Part shown: positions 25,439 to 33,631 of the stretch, piece by piece
How the letters are laid out: every line of letters starts with the position of its first letter
How positions within the stretch are numbered: the stretch's first letter is position 1
Assembly: GCA_015056905.1 (NCBI GenBank)
Contig: SVFI01000011.1
Coordinates: forward strand, 1-64,000
Length of the DNA stretch: 64,000 bases
Source: Lachnospiraceae bacterium
GTDB taxonomy: Bacteria > Bacillota > Clostridia > Lachnospirales > Lachnospiraceae
Direction of reading: 5' to 3'
Program-made: the position numbers and the translations under genes
Notes under the pieces: generated by a model
The model's database searches: none
What the model saw: the letters and a program-made list of their open reading frames with translations, nothing else
Told to the model about the DNA's origin: nothing

Positions 25439-27355
25439 TTACATTTGTTGTCCGGCTTTCTGCTTTTTGTGTTTTTTATCCTCGTACATTTTCCTGTCTG
25501 TCACGCGGATGCAGTCCTCAAGATAGGTTTTTGCCTCCACTTTAAAGACATCATATCCAAAACTCATAGAAAGTTCTGCCCTTCTCCCCTGTGCATTATA
25601 CTCGTCAATTCTCTGCTGAACACGTGTCCAATACTCCTCGACTTCTTTTTCATTGTGTACCGTGCCCATGACGATAAACTCATCTCCGCCGTAGCGCGTA
25701 ACATAATATTTCTCTGACTCTTCCTGCAGAATTGTCGCCGCAGCATTGATGATTTCATCCCCCGCCTCATGACCATACACGTCATTGATCGTTTTCAGAT
25801 TGTCCAAATCAATGAAGGAAAGCTGCATGGAAATGCGTGACATCATACACTTGCGCTTAATCTCAGCAAAATGACGCTCCATACCGAACCTGTTATACAC
25901 TCCCGTAAGCGAATCCCTGATATACATCTCATCCAACCGGTTCATCGCATTCTGAAGCATGCTCTGCTTACGAATATTTTCAATCGAATCTCCCATATTA
26001 ATCAGCCAGCTGATATAGAGCTGATTGTTAATCGGAAACGCACTGTCCACAAAAACAAAATATCCGAACGTACGCTCAAGATAGTGCATCGGGGAGAAAA
26101 TATATGTTTTACATCTGTCAGAATCCTTAAACATGTCGTCAAACGCATATTTTGACTCAAACGGTGCTTTTGTCTGAAACGCATGATTCTTATAAGAAAG
26201 AATCGGAAACATCATCCTTGTGTACGTCAGTCTTTCTTCCGTTGTCATTTCTTCCTGCTCGAGAATATCAAGCTGACACACATCTTCTACAAATCCTTCA
26301 TTGACACAACAGTAAAATTCGCTCACGTCAATCTTAGGAATAAACTCCTTTAAAGAATCTCTCCATTCTTCAAGACCGCCGCCCTCTGTAATATTTTTCT
26401 CAAGCCTAATGAACTGATGTATCATCTTGCGTCTTGCGATATCCTCACCGCGCACAATATGTCCGTCTTTTCCGGTGTAAAGGACAGATTTATCCTTACA
26501 TCCGCAACTCTCATCCAATACAACCTCATCAGCCAGATACGTGTCCTTCTCAACATCTTTTCCGTCTGCCACATCAAGCAAAATTTTACATGCCTGCGTA
26601 CCGAGTTCTTCGAAACGTGAACGCACTGAGGTAATTCGCGGATAGTGGCTCCGTGACTCAATACTGTAATCATATCCCGAAATAATCACATCCTCCGGAA
26701 TGCGATACCCTTTTTCCATCAAAATGTCACAGATGGTAATCGCCATGACATCATTGGCACATATAATTGCCTGCGGAAACGGCAGCACACAGTTTAAAAT
26801 CTCCTCCGCCGCCTCTTCTCCTCCGGTCACGTAGAAATCCCCCTGGCTCAGGCGCTCCGGCAAAATCGGAATGTCATGTTCCTTCATCACATCCTCAAAA
26901 GCGCGAAAACGCTCTATCGCATCCGAATTCCCTTCAATTCCCTTCACAAAGTGGATATCCCTGACCTTATGCTCCACAACAAAATGTTCGACAAGCTTAC
27001 GCATGGCTGTATAATTATCCGTGCGGATACTGTAGTAATCCTTTACTTTACATCCGATGCAAACAATCGGACAGGTCAATTCTTCCAAAAGCCCTTCGAT
27101 TAATTTTCGATTATGTTCAATATGAAATACATTGGCAAACACAATCACACCGTCAAACAGATGTAAATCCGGAAGATTGACAATATTTACTTCCCCAAGG
27201 TTGTGTTTTTCCTTCTCAAACGCACCGGTATACCAAAGAAAGACCGCAATATTATATCCATGTTTCTTTCCGTATTCTTCAATCCCTTTGAGTTCTTCCG
27301 CCTGCGCCTCCGAATCAAGCGCCGTCATTAAAACCGCAATATTCTTAAATCTCAT
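25439..27355 (-). CDS. Diguanylate cyclase with LacI-type ligand-binding domain
   Basis: A 638-residue cytosolic protein. Residues 1-285 match the periplasmic-binding-like fold of LacI regulators (NIAVLMTALDSEAQAEE, DGVIVFANVF, IICANDVMAITICDI, VIISGYDYS) but lack the DNA-binding helix-turn-helix. A linker domain fills 300-460, and residues 465-630 are a GGDEF domain with intact GGDEF in YGGDEFIVMG. It would make c-di-GMP in response to a sugar-like ligand. It lies just upstream of the MBOAT/SGNH pair on the same strand. No signal peptide is present, so the ligand is intracellular. Confidence 0.92.
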   Translation of the reverse strand: MRFKNIAVLMTALDSEAQAEELKGIEEYGKKHGYNIAVFLWYTGAFEKEKHNLGEVNIVNLPDLHLFDGVIVFANVFHIEHNRKLIEGLLEELTCPIVCIGCKVKDYYSIRTDNYTAMRKLVEHFVVEHKVRDIHFVKGIEGNSDAIERFRAFEDVMKEHDIPILPERLSQGDFYVTGGEEAAEEILNCVLPFPQAIICANDVMAITICDILMEKGYRIPEDVIISGYDYSIESRSHYPRITSVRSRFEELGTQACKILLDVADGKDVEKDTYLADEVVLDESCGCKDKSVLYTGKDGHIVRGEDIARRKMIHQFIRLEKNITEGGGLEEWRDSLKEFIPKIDVSEFYCCVNEGFVEDVCQLDILEQEEMTTEERLTYTRMMFPILSYKNHAFQTKAPFESKYAFDDMFKDSDRCKTYIFSPMHYLERTFGYFVFVDSAFPINNQLYISWLINMGDSIENIRKQSMLQNAMNRLDEMYIRDSLTGVYNRFGMERHFAEIKRKCMMSRISMQLSFIDLDNLKTINDVYGHEAGDEIINAAATILQEESEKYYVTRYGGDEFIVMGTVHNEKEVEEYWTRVQQRIDEYNAQGRRAELSMSFGYDVFKVEAKTYLEDCIRVTDRKMYEDKKHKKQKAGQQM

Positions 27356-27456
27356 GGTTACCCCCTTGTCATACTTCCGACTTTCAAAAATACCTTTCTG
27401 TTATTTTAACACCCCTCGACGTTATACACAAGAAAAAAGCTTTCCCCAAAAAAGAA

Positions 27457-27588
27457 TTGAACTTTTTAACCTCTTCGTTTTTTAAAATTGAACTTTTTGT
27501 ATTAAAACCATTGAACTTATTCTTTTTTCAGTGTATACTTACAAAAAAACAACCCAAAAGGAGAGAAAAGATGGAAAGTTCAATTTTT
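27457..27588 (+). promoter_or_regulatory. Promoter with repeated TTGAACTT operators
   Basis: Three direct copies of TTGAACTT start at 27457, 27488 and 27511. The third supplies the -35 box (TTGAAC), 17 bases before a TATACT at 27534-27539. A fourth, inverted copy (AAAGTTCAATTTTT, 27575-27588) lies over codons 2-6 of the gene. Copies bracketing the promoter of an XRE-type regulator are the expected pattern for autoregulation. Confidence 0.65.
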
Positions 27589-29061
27589 GCCGCCAGACTA
27601 AACGATATGATGCAGCAAAAAAAGATAAAGCAGATTGAACTGGTACGTCTCGCCGAAGAAAAAGGTATAAAACTCGGCAAAAGTCATATCAGTCAATATG
27701 TGTCCGGCAAAACAACTCCGCGAAAAGAAATCCTGCAATTTCTTGCAGATGTATTCGAAGTCGATGCCCAATGGTTATCGGGAAAAGCCGACGAAAATAA
27801 AGATGAAAAAAAAGTGTTTCACACAGTACATACAGGAGGCAATATGCGCGAATTTAAAAAATCAACCAAACTAGAGAATGTATTATACGATGTCCGCGGA
27901 CCGGTCGTGGATGAAGCAGCCAGAATGGAAAACGACGGAACCCAGGTATTAAAATTGAATATCGGAAATCCTGCCCCGTTTGGCTTCCGTACTCCTGACG
28001 AAGTTATATACGACATGCGCAGACAGCTGACAGAATGCGAGGGCTATTCCGATTCCAGAGGTTTATTTGCAGCCAGAAAAGCTATCATGCAATACGCACA
28101 GATTAAGAATATCCCTAACGTAACAATGGATGATATCTACACCGGAAACGGCGTGAGTGAACTCATCAATTTATGTATGTCCGCACTTCTCGACGATGGT
28201 GATGAGGTTTTAATTCCGTCACCCGATTATCCTCTTTGGACAGCGTGCGTGACGCTGGGCGGCGGCAAAGCAGTCCACTATATTTGCGACGAACAGGCTG
28301 AGTGGTATCCTGATATTGATGACATCAAGAAAAAAATCACTTCCAGAACAAAGGCTATTGTCATCATTAATCCGAACAATCCGACCGGAGCTTTATATCC
28401 GAAGGAACTTTTAGAGGAACTTGTAAATATTGCAAGAGAACATCAGCTTATGATTTTTTCCGACGAGATTTATGACAGACTCGTCTTCGATGATGAAGAG
28501 CATATTTCCATCGCAGCTCTCGCTCCGGACCTTTTCTGCGTAACATTCAGCGGATTATCCAAATCTCACATGATTGCGGGATTCCGTATTGGCTGGATGA
28601 TTTTGAGCGGCAACAAATCTCTCGCAAGCGACTACATCCAGGGCATTAACATGCTCTCCAACATGCGCCTGTGTTCCAACGTACCTGCACAGTCCATCGT
28701 GCAGACAGCGCTCGGCGGTTACCAGAGCGTTAAGAATTATATTGTTCCGGGCGGAAGAATTTACGAGCAGCGCGAGTACATCTACAAGGCGCTAAACGAT
28801 ATTCCGGGAATATCTGCCGTAAAACCGAAGGCAGCATTTTATATCTTCCCGAAAATTGATACGAAAAAATTCAATATTCTCGATGACGAAAAATTCGCAC
28901 TCGACCTTCTCCGGGATAAAAAAATTCTTCTTATCAACGGCCGCGGTTTTAACTGGAGTCAGCCGGACCACTTTCGTGTTGTATACTTGCCTCGAATCGA
29001 AGTGCTCGAGGATGCAACCGAAAAATTGCGCGACTTTTTATCCTATTACAAACAGAGATAA
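27571..29061 (+). CDS. XRE helix-turn-helix fused to alanine-type aminotransferase
   Basis: A 496-residue fusion. The ATG at 27571 follows AAGGAGAG. Residues 1-70 form an XRE/Cro-type helix-turn-helix (FAARLNDMMQQKKIKQIELV then GKSHISQYVSGKTTPR). Residues 95-496 are a class I PLP aminotransferase of the AlaA type, with the IINPNNPTGALY block, SDEIYDRLVF and the Schiff-base Lys in SGLSKSHMIAGFRIGW. The enzyme part should transfer amino groups between alanine and 2-oxo acids. It differs from MocR proteins, which have a GntR head. Repeated operator-like motifs cover its own promoter. Confidence 0.9.
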   Translation: MESSIFAARLNDMMQQKKIKQIELVRLAEEKGIKLGKSHISQYVSGKTTPRKEILQFLADVFEVDAQWLSGKADENKDEKKVFHTVHTGGNMREFKKSTKLENVLYDVRGPVVDEAARMENDGTQVLKLNIGNPAPFGFRTPDEVIYDMRRQLTECEGYSDSRGLFAARKAIMQYAQIKNIPNVTMDDIYTGNGVSELINLCMSALLDDGDEVLIPSPDYPLWTACVTLGGGKAVHYICDEQAEWYPDIDDIKKKITSRTKAIVIINPNNPTGALYPKELLEELVNIAREHQLMIFSDEIYDRLVFDDEEHISIAALAPDLFCVTFSGLSKSHMIAGFRIGWMILSGNKSLASDYIQGINMLSNMRLCSNVPAQSIVQTALGGYQSVKNYIVPGGRIYEQREYIYKALNDIPGISAVKPKAAFYIFPKIDTKKFNILDDEKFALDLLRDKKILLINGRGFNWSQPDHFRVVYLPRIEVLEDATEKLRDFLSYYKQR

Positions 29062-29096
29062 TTTTCTTATTCCTACGAAATATTAATTTCTGCACA

Positions 29097-29137
29097 ATAG
29101 TCGGGTAGATTCTGAGTATCTTTCCCGACTATTTTTA
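29097..29137 (+). terminator. Terminator after the HTH-aminotransferase
   Basis: Stem ATAGTCGGG/CCCGACTAT with an 18-base interior and a TTTTT tail, 36 bases after the stop codon. Confidence 0.85.
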
Positions 29138-29325
29138 ACTTTTTGCTCCTGAGTCTGGATTTTTTGCTGAATAGAACCCGATTTTTTGTCGGTTTTCAAA
29201 AATTAGTCGGAAATGTGTTGTTTTTTTCACCGACCCAAACAAAAAAATTACGCGCTAGTCGGGACAAAGCCTAATAAACCACCCGACGAACAGAAAAAAA
29301 AGGGGATTTAGTCGGAAATCCGCTG
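29138..29325. repeat. Intergenic TAGTCGG repeat cluster
   Basis: Beyond the terminator the AT-rich gap holds further GTCGG or CCGAC cores near 29178, 29189, 29206, 29230, 29258, 29282 and 29311, several in the longer form TTAGTCGGAAAT. They occur in both orientations without coding potential. The stretch also has many A- and T-runs. This looks like an expanded REP-type or protein-binding repeat; nothing else is visible here. Confidence 0.5.
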
Positions 29326-29337
29326 CAATATTAACAC

Positions 29338-29369
29338 GAAAAAAGGACATCCATCGGATGTCCTTTTTC
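29338..29369 (-). terminator. Terminator after tRNA-Gly
   Basis: Minus-strand stem GGACATCC/GGATGTCC with a three-base loop, flanked by A and T runs, 13 bases beyond the tRNA 3' end. Confidence 0.85.
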
Positions 29370-29381
29370 CTATAATCTGAG

Positions 29382-29454
29382 AGCGCGAGACGGGACTCGA
29401 ACCCGCGGCCCCGACCTTGGCAAGGTCGTGCTCCACCAACTGAGCCACTCGCGC
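29382..29454 (-). tRNA. tRNA-Gly (GCC)
   Basis: A 73-base cloverleaf on the minus strand. The acceptor stem is GCGCGAG/CTCGCGC, the D-loop holds TGGCTCAGTTGG, the anticodon loop CTTGCCAAG gives anticodon GCC, and the T-arm contains GGTTCGAGTCC. CCA is not encoded. It is a single gene followed by its own terminator. Confidence 0.96.
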
Positions 29455-29524
29455 ATATTTGCCACGCTTTTCAGCGGGCAAAAATAACTATACTATATGA
29501 AATCTGTTTTGTCAATCACTTTTT

Positions 29525-30967
29525 TTAATTTGTAACCCGTGACTCATACTTTACACGGTAAATACGTCTAACCGACTCATCAATACGCTCTTCCGTAAGC
29601 GTTCCGTCATTGACTGCATCTAAAATTCCATTGTAAGATTTGAGGAAATTCTTCGGCGCAAGAATCATGTCGGCTCCTGCTTCTATCGCTCCTACTGCCG
29701 CCTCCGCATATGTATATTTCTGATACATACAGGACTTGTTCATAAAATCCGTAATTACAATACCGTCATATTCCCATTCTGTACGGATTATATCTGTAAT
29801 CACCTCTTTGGAAAGTGATGCCGGGCGCTTATCACCTCTTACCTGCGGAAGACTGACATGTGAAACCACCACAAAATCCGCACCCGCATCAATTGCCTCA
29901 ATGTACGGCGCATATTCTCCGGCCAAATCTTCCTTCGTCCTCTGCGAAACCACCTGTCCGCCGTCTCCGTCCTGTGTGACATCCCCATAGCTAGGAAAAT
30001 GTTTCACAGCCGTGAAAATCCCTTGATCACTCAAGCCTTTTATATAATTCTTGCCCAGCTCCGCCGTCGTTTCCATATCTGCACCAAAACCTTCTTTTTG
30101 TGCCACACTTCCCTGCGTCAGGGAGACATCTACATTTGGTGCAAAATTAACATTGATATCATATTCTTTCAACATACCTCCGGACGAAATTCCTGCGCTA
30201 TAAGCCCCGGAAGTCCCCAACGTTTCCCCTATTTCCTGATATGAAGAAATCACATTCTCTGTGAGTCCACCGGTAATCAGCGGAGACGTCTCTCCTCCAT
30301 CATGTGCGATACCGACAAAAATATCCTCCGAAGAATAGGTCTGAATGTTCGATATCAATGCCGTGAAATCTGCATCCGCGCTCATATTGGAATCATCCAG
30401 CAAAATTCCTCCTACCGGATATGTTTTTATCTTTTCACCAAACTCACTTCCGACTATCGTTACATCACTTTCATTTCCTAACAGCTGATTCGGCTTTACA
30501 AAAAACAATTCTGCAATCTTTTGCTCCAAAGTCATGGAAGAAAGCTTCTGGGAAACAAGTTCCTCCAACGCCTCGTTATCCTGCTCATCAAAAAGTCCCG
30601 GCATTACGTCCACTTCTTCCTGCTCTTCCACAGCATCTTCATCGGATTCCTCTATGTCGACACTCTCCGTTTCCGGCTCTACTGCTTCTCCTGTGCCATC
30701 CTCTTCCTGTACCTCTTCCGGCTCAGGCAGCGCGCTTTCCTGCGTCTCGGATACAACACTCTCTGTCGCAACTGCATCCACCTGCGCGCTCTCTGTTTTC
30801 TTGTCCGGCCCGGAAAATACACGAACCAAAACAAATACAACCGCACCTATCACAAGAGCTATCACCAAAATAACAAACGCCAAAATGACAATTGCCTGCA
30901 TTCTCTCTTTTTTTCTTCTTCTCTTTCTTATCTCTTCCCTGCTTAATCCGCTTGATTCAAAATCCAC
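29525..30967 (-). CDS. Glycoside hydrolase family 3, beta-N-acetylhexosaminidase-like
   Basis: A 480-residue protein starting at GTG, with GGAGG seven bases upstream. A charged N-terminus, one membrane anchor (about residues 27-50) and an acidic low-complexity linker (about 55-125, rich in Glu, Asp and Val) place the catalytic domain outside the cell. The GH3 domain (130-480) carries ILLDDSN, VNFAPNVDVS, the NagZ-type KHFPSYGDVTQDGD and the nucleophile region VITDFMNK. It is expected to release N-acetylglucosamine from muropeptides or glycans. It has its own TGTTATACT promoter near 31014-31022. Confidence 0.88.
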   Translation of the reverse strand: MDFESSGLSREEIRKRRRKKERMQAIVILAFVILVIALVIGAVVFVLVRVFSGPDKKTESAQVDAVATESVVSETQESALPEPEEVQEEDGTGEAVEPETESVDIEESDEDAVEEQEEVDVMPGLFDEQDNEALEELVSQKLSSMTLEQKIAELFFVKPNQLLGNESDVTIVGSEFGEKIKTYPVGGILLDDSNMSADADFTALISNIQTYSSEDIFVGIAHDGGETSPLITGGLTENVISSYQEIGETLGTSGAYSAGISSGGMLKEYDINVNFAPNVDVSLTQGSVAQKEGFGADMETTAELGKNYIKGLSDQGIFTAVKHFPSYGDVTQDGDGGQVVSQRTKEDLAGEYAPYIEAIDAGADFVVVSHVSLPQVRGDKRPASLSKEVITDIIRTEWEYDGIVITDFMNKSCMYQKYTYAEAAVGAIEAGADMILAPKNFLKSYNGILDAVNDGTLTEERIDESVRRIYRVKYESRVTN

Positions 30968-31032
30968 GTTGTAACCTCCAAAACAAGTGCATTCCTCAAT
31001 TTATACCGCTATCAGTATAACACAAAGACTTA

Positions 31033-31345
31033 GCGGGCATCAATCTCTTTTCGAATGACACCCGCTAAATAACTATTTGATCCATGGGACCTACCTCCGT
31101 ATTCTGTTGTAATTCGTTCCATCCTCGGCTTTGTACTGATTGTACTGCAGTGAGCGGATTCTCCATCTCTCTTATATGGTTATCACTTTATCTTTTGTAC
31201 TCTACTGCTCTTCGTCTCTCCATGTACTTGAATGCAACTTGTGATTTCTTCCTATGTACTTCTTCTAAAGTACTGTACTTATGTTTTTGGTGGCTTGTAC
31301 CTCTCTTTCATTAGATTTTAAATCTATGTGAATTTCTTTTGTATG
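31033..31345 (-). ncRNA. Candidate noncoding or leader RNA with strong promoter
   Basis: A perfect consensus promoter on the minus strand (TTGACA at 31374-31379, 17-base spacer, TATACT at 31351-31356) drives transcription leftward. About 310 bases later a 13-bp hairpin (31033-31070) ends the unit; the GH3 gene then has its own promoter. Within the unit, GTAC occurs at least eight times, including the palindrome AAGTACAGTACTT. Two short frames in the same register (ending at a TAA, then a 33-codon frame at 31065-31166 beginning MENPLTAVQ) lack convincing ribosome sites. No CDS fits; a structured RNA is more likely. Confidence 0.4.
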
Positions 31346-31350
31346 AACTT

Positions 31351-31379
31351 AGTATACCTGCCGAAACGATATTTGTCAA
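31351..31379 (-). promoter_or_regulatory. Consensus sigma-A promoter
   Basis: TTGACA and TATACT, 17 bases apart, on the minus strand: the best match to consensus in the window. No gene starts within 380 bases downstream. The remaining stretch to 31596 is very AT-rich and holds the + strand promoter of the LUD gene. Confidence 0.75.
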
Positions 31380-31596
31380 CACAATTTTGATATTTTTTTT
31401 AAATTTTTTCAATATAATTTGTTTTTTTATATATTTTCAGCATTTCTATCATGGTATATTGTCATTTTTTGTCAATTTATCTTGCATTTTTTAATTAAGT
31501 CATGTATTGTCGCACAATTTCCCGAGAATATGCTCTGAAAATCTATCCGATTTACCTTTTTTATGCTACAATCGAAATGGAAAAGGAGGTATTATC

Positions 31597-32235
31597 ATGT
31601 CATTTGTAAAAGAAGCGTTTGCAAAAAAAGCAGACATCATCATTGCCAACTTAAAGAAAAGAAATATGGAAGGTTACTACTGTGAAAGCAGCAAAGAACT
31701 TTTGGAAACCATCCTCCCTATGATGGAGGACGGCGCAAGCATCGCATGGGGCGGTTCTGAGTCCTTAAAAGAATGCGGACTCATGGACGCCATCCAAACA
31801 TGCGGCAAATACAATTTGATTGACCGCAGCAAAGCAAAATCAGCCGAAGAAGATCGTGAAGTTTATCTGCAGTCCGCAGGAAGTGATTACTATTTGATGA
31901 GCACAAACGCCATCACACTTGAAGGAGAGCTTGTCAACATCGACGGAAACGGAAATCGTGTCGCTTGCCTCATTCACGGACCGAAACATGTATTTCTTGT
32001 TGTCGGAATGAACAAAGTTGTCACCGATATCGGTGCAGGCTTATCCCGCACACAAAATGTAGCCAGTCCACCAAACACCATCCGTCTAAATAAAAAGACA
32101 CCATGTGCCGAGACAGGTATCTGCGCAGGTTGCCTTTCTCCTGATTGCATCTGCAGTCAGGTCGTTATCACGCGCCGCAGCAGACACGAAGGCCGCATCA
32201 AGGTATTCCTTGTAGCGGAGGATTTAGGATTCTAA
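31597..32235 (+). CDS. LUD-domain (LutC/YkgG-type) protein
   Basis: A 212-residue protein starting at ATG 31597, with AAGGAGG upstream. It spans the LUD fold: YYCESSKELLETILPMM, ASIAWGGSESLKECGL, VACLIHGPKHVFLVVG and KVVTDIGAGLSR. The C-terminal segment has a CAETGICAGC and DCIC cysteine cluster that could hold a metal or Fe-S site. LutC acts in L-lactate oxidation with LutA and LutB, but neither is adjacent, so a different redox role is possible. Monocistronic. Confidence 0.85.
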   Translation: MSFVKEAFAKKADIIIANLKKRNMEGYYCESSKELLETILPMMEDGASIAWGGSESLKECGLMDAIQTCGKYNLIDRSKAKSAEEDREVYLQSAGSDYYLMSTNAITLEGELVNIDGNGNRVACLIHGPKHVFLVVGMNKVVTDIGAGLSRTQNVASPPNTIRLNKKTPCAETGICAGCLSPDCICSQVVITRRSRHEGRIKVFLVAEDLGF

Positions 32236-32249
32236 AACTTTCTACATAA

Positions 32250-32282
32250 AAAACGCGCCCGACAACAATGTCGGGCGTTGTT
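32250..32282. terminator. Bidirectional terminator
   Basis: Stem GCCCGACA/TGTCGGGC with loop ACAA, flanked by AAAAAA and a T-rich tail, between the LUD gene and the convergent aspartokinase gene. Confidence 0.85.
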
Positions 32283-32286
32283 ATTC

Positions 32287-33606
32287 TTATAACTGTACAT
32301 CCACGAAAATACGGTAGATGGCGCGGATTGCTTCCTCAAAATCATCGTTTCTTACACCGATGATGATATTCAGTTCGGAAGAACCCTGGTCAATCATTTT
32401 TACGTTTACATTCGCATGCGCGAGTGCAGAGAAAATGCGTCCCGCAGTTCCGCGTGTCTGGCGCATTCCGCGTCCCACAACAGCGATGAGCGCAAGGTCT
32501 GCTTCCAGTTCAATAAAATCAGGACTTGCAAGTTTATGAATCGTTGCGAGCACATTCTGCTCTTTTTCCTCAAATTCGGACTGATGCGCAAACACGGTCA
32601 TCGTATCAATACCGGACGGTACATGTTCGAAGGAAATACCGTTCTCTTCAAACGCCTGAAGTACCTTTCTGCCGAATCCAACCTCTGAGTTCATACCGTC
32701 TTTTTCGATGTTAATCGCACAGAAACCTTTTTTACCTGCAATACCGGTAATCGTATATTTAGAGCGCTGACAGGTATCTTCCACAATCCATGTTCCTTTG
32801 TCCTGTGGCGCATTCGTATTGCGGATATTAATCGGAATACCTTCCTTACGCACAGGGAAAATTGCATCCTCGTGAAGCACGGAAGCTCCCATGTAAGAAA
32901 GCTCGCGAAGTTCGCGGTAGGTAATCGTCTCAATTCCCTTCGGATTGTCAATCACACGCGGGTCGGCAACAAGAAATCCGGACACATCCGTCCAGTTCTC
33001 ATACACATCGACTTTTGCAGCCTTCGCAACGATGGAACCTGTAATGTCGGAACCGCCGCGTGAGAACGTCTTAATCGTTCCGTCAAGTTTTGCACCGTAG
33101 AATCCCGGAATAACTGCTCTCTCGCAATCTTTTAAGCGCGCGCGGAGCACTTCGTCTGTCTTATCCGGCATGAAATTTCCTTCCTCATCGAAGAAAATCA
33201 CTTCTGCCGCATCAATAAATTCATAATCAAGATATTTCGCCATGATAATACCGTTTAAGTATTCTCCACGGCTCGCTGCGTAATTTTCACCGGCTTTTGC
33301 TTTAAAGTCCGCTTTTACTTTTTCAAATTCTTTCTCAAGGGAAAGGTCCAGTTTCAGCCCATCAATGATTTCCTGATATCTTGCCTTGATATCATCGAGC
33401 TCTTTGTCAAAATTTTTGCCTGCCTCCGCAAGTGCATAAGCACCGTAAAGCATGTCGGTTACTTTCGTATCCTTGCTGTTACGTTTTCCCGGTGCGGACG
33501 GTACCACATAACGTCTGTCCTTATCCGCACGGATGATGGCACCTACTTTTTCAAACTGCTCGGCACTGGCAAGTGAACTACCACCGAATTTTACTACTTT
33601 TTTCAT
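32287..33606 (-). CDS. Aspartate kinase
   Basis: A 439-residue monofunctional aspartokinase that phosphorylates aspartate as the first step to Lys, Thr and Met. The N-terminus is the family motif VVKFGGSSLA, the sugar-kinase-like substrate block is FSRGGSDITGSIVA, and two ACT domains fill the last 150 residues (GVRNDD and GRGMRQTRG mark them). The last gene of a four-gene operon with homoserine dehydrogenase. The ACT domains imply allosteric control by Lys or Thr. An unusual SAPGKRNSKDTKVTD block marks the clostridial class. Confidence 0.95.
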   Translation of the reverse strand: MKKVVKFGGSSLASAEQFEKVGAIIRADKDRRYVVPSAPGKRNSKDTKVTDMLYGAYALAEAGKNFDKELDDIKARYQEIIDGLKLDLSLEKEFEKVKADFKAKAGENYAASRGEYLNGIIMAKYLDYEFIDAAEVIFFDEEGNFMPDKTDEVLRARLKDCERAVIPGFYGAKLDGTIKTFSRGGSDITGSIVAKAAKVDVYENWTDVSGFLVADPRVIDNPKGIETITYRELRELSYMGASVLHEDAIFPVRKEGIPINIRNTNAPQDKGTWIVEDTCQRSKYTITGIAGKKGFCAINIEKDGMNSEVGFGRKVLQAFEENGISFEHVPSGIDTMTVFAHQSEFEEKEQNVLATIHKLASPDFIELEADLALIAVVGRGMRQTRGTAGRIFSALAHANVNVKMIDQGSSELNIIIGVRNDDFEEAIRAIYRIFVDVQL

Positions 33607-33631
33607 GTCTAAAACTTCTCCTCAATCTATA

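Noticed and set aside
31084..31314. 76-codon + strand frame
   Set aside because: No ribosome site and antisense to the transcribed minus-strand region; composition is Cys/Leu-rich shadow type.
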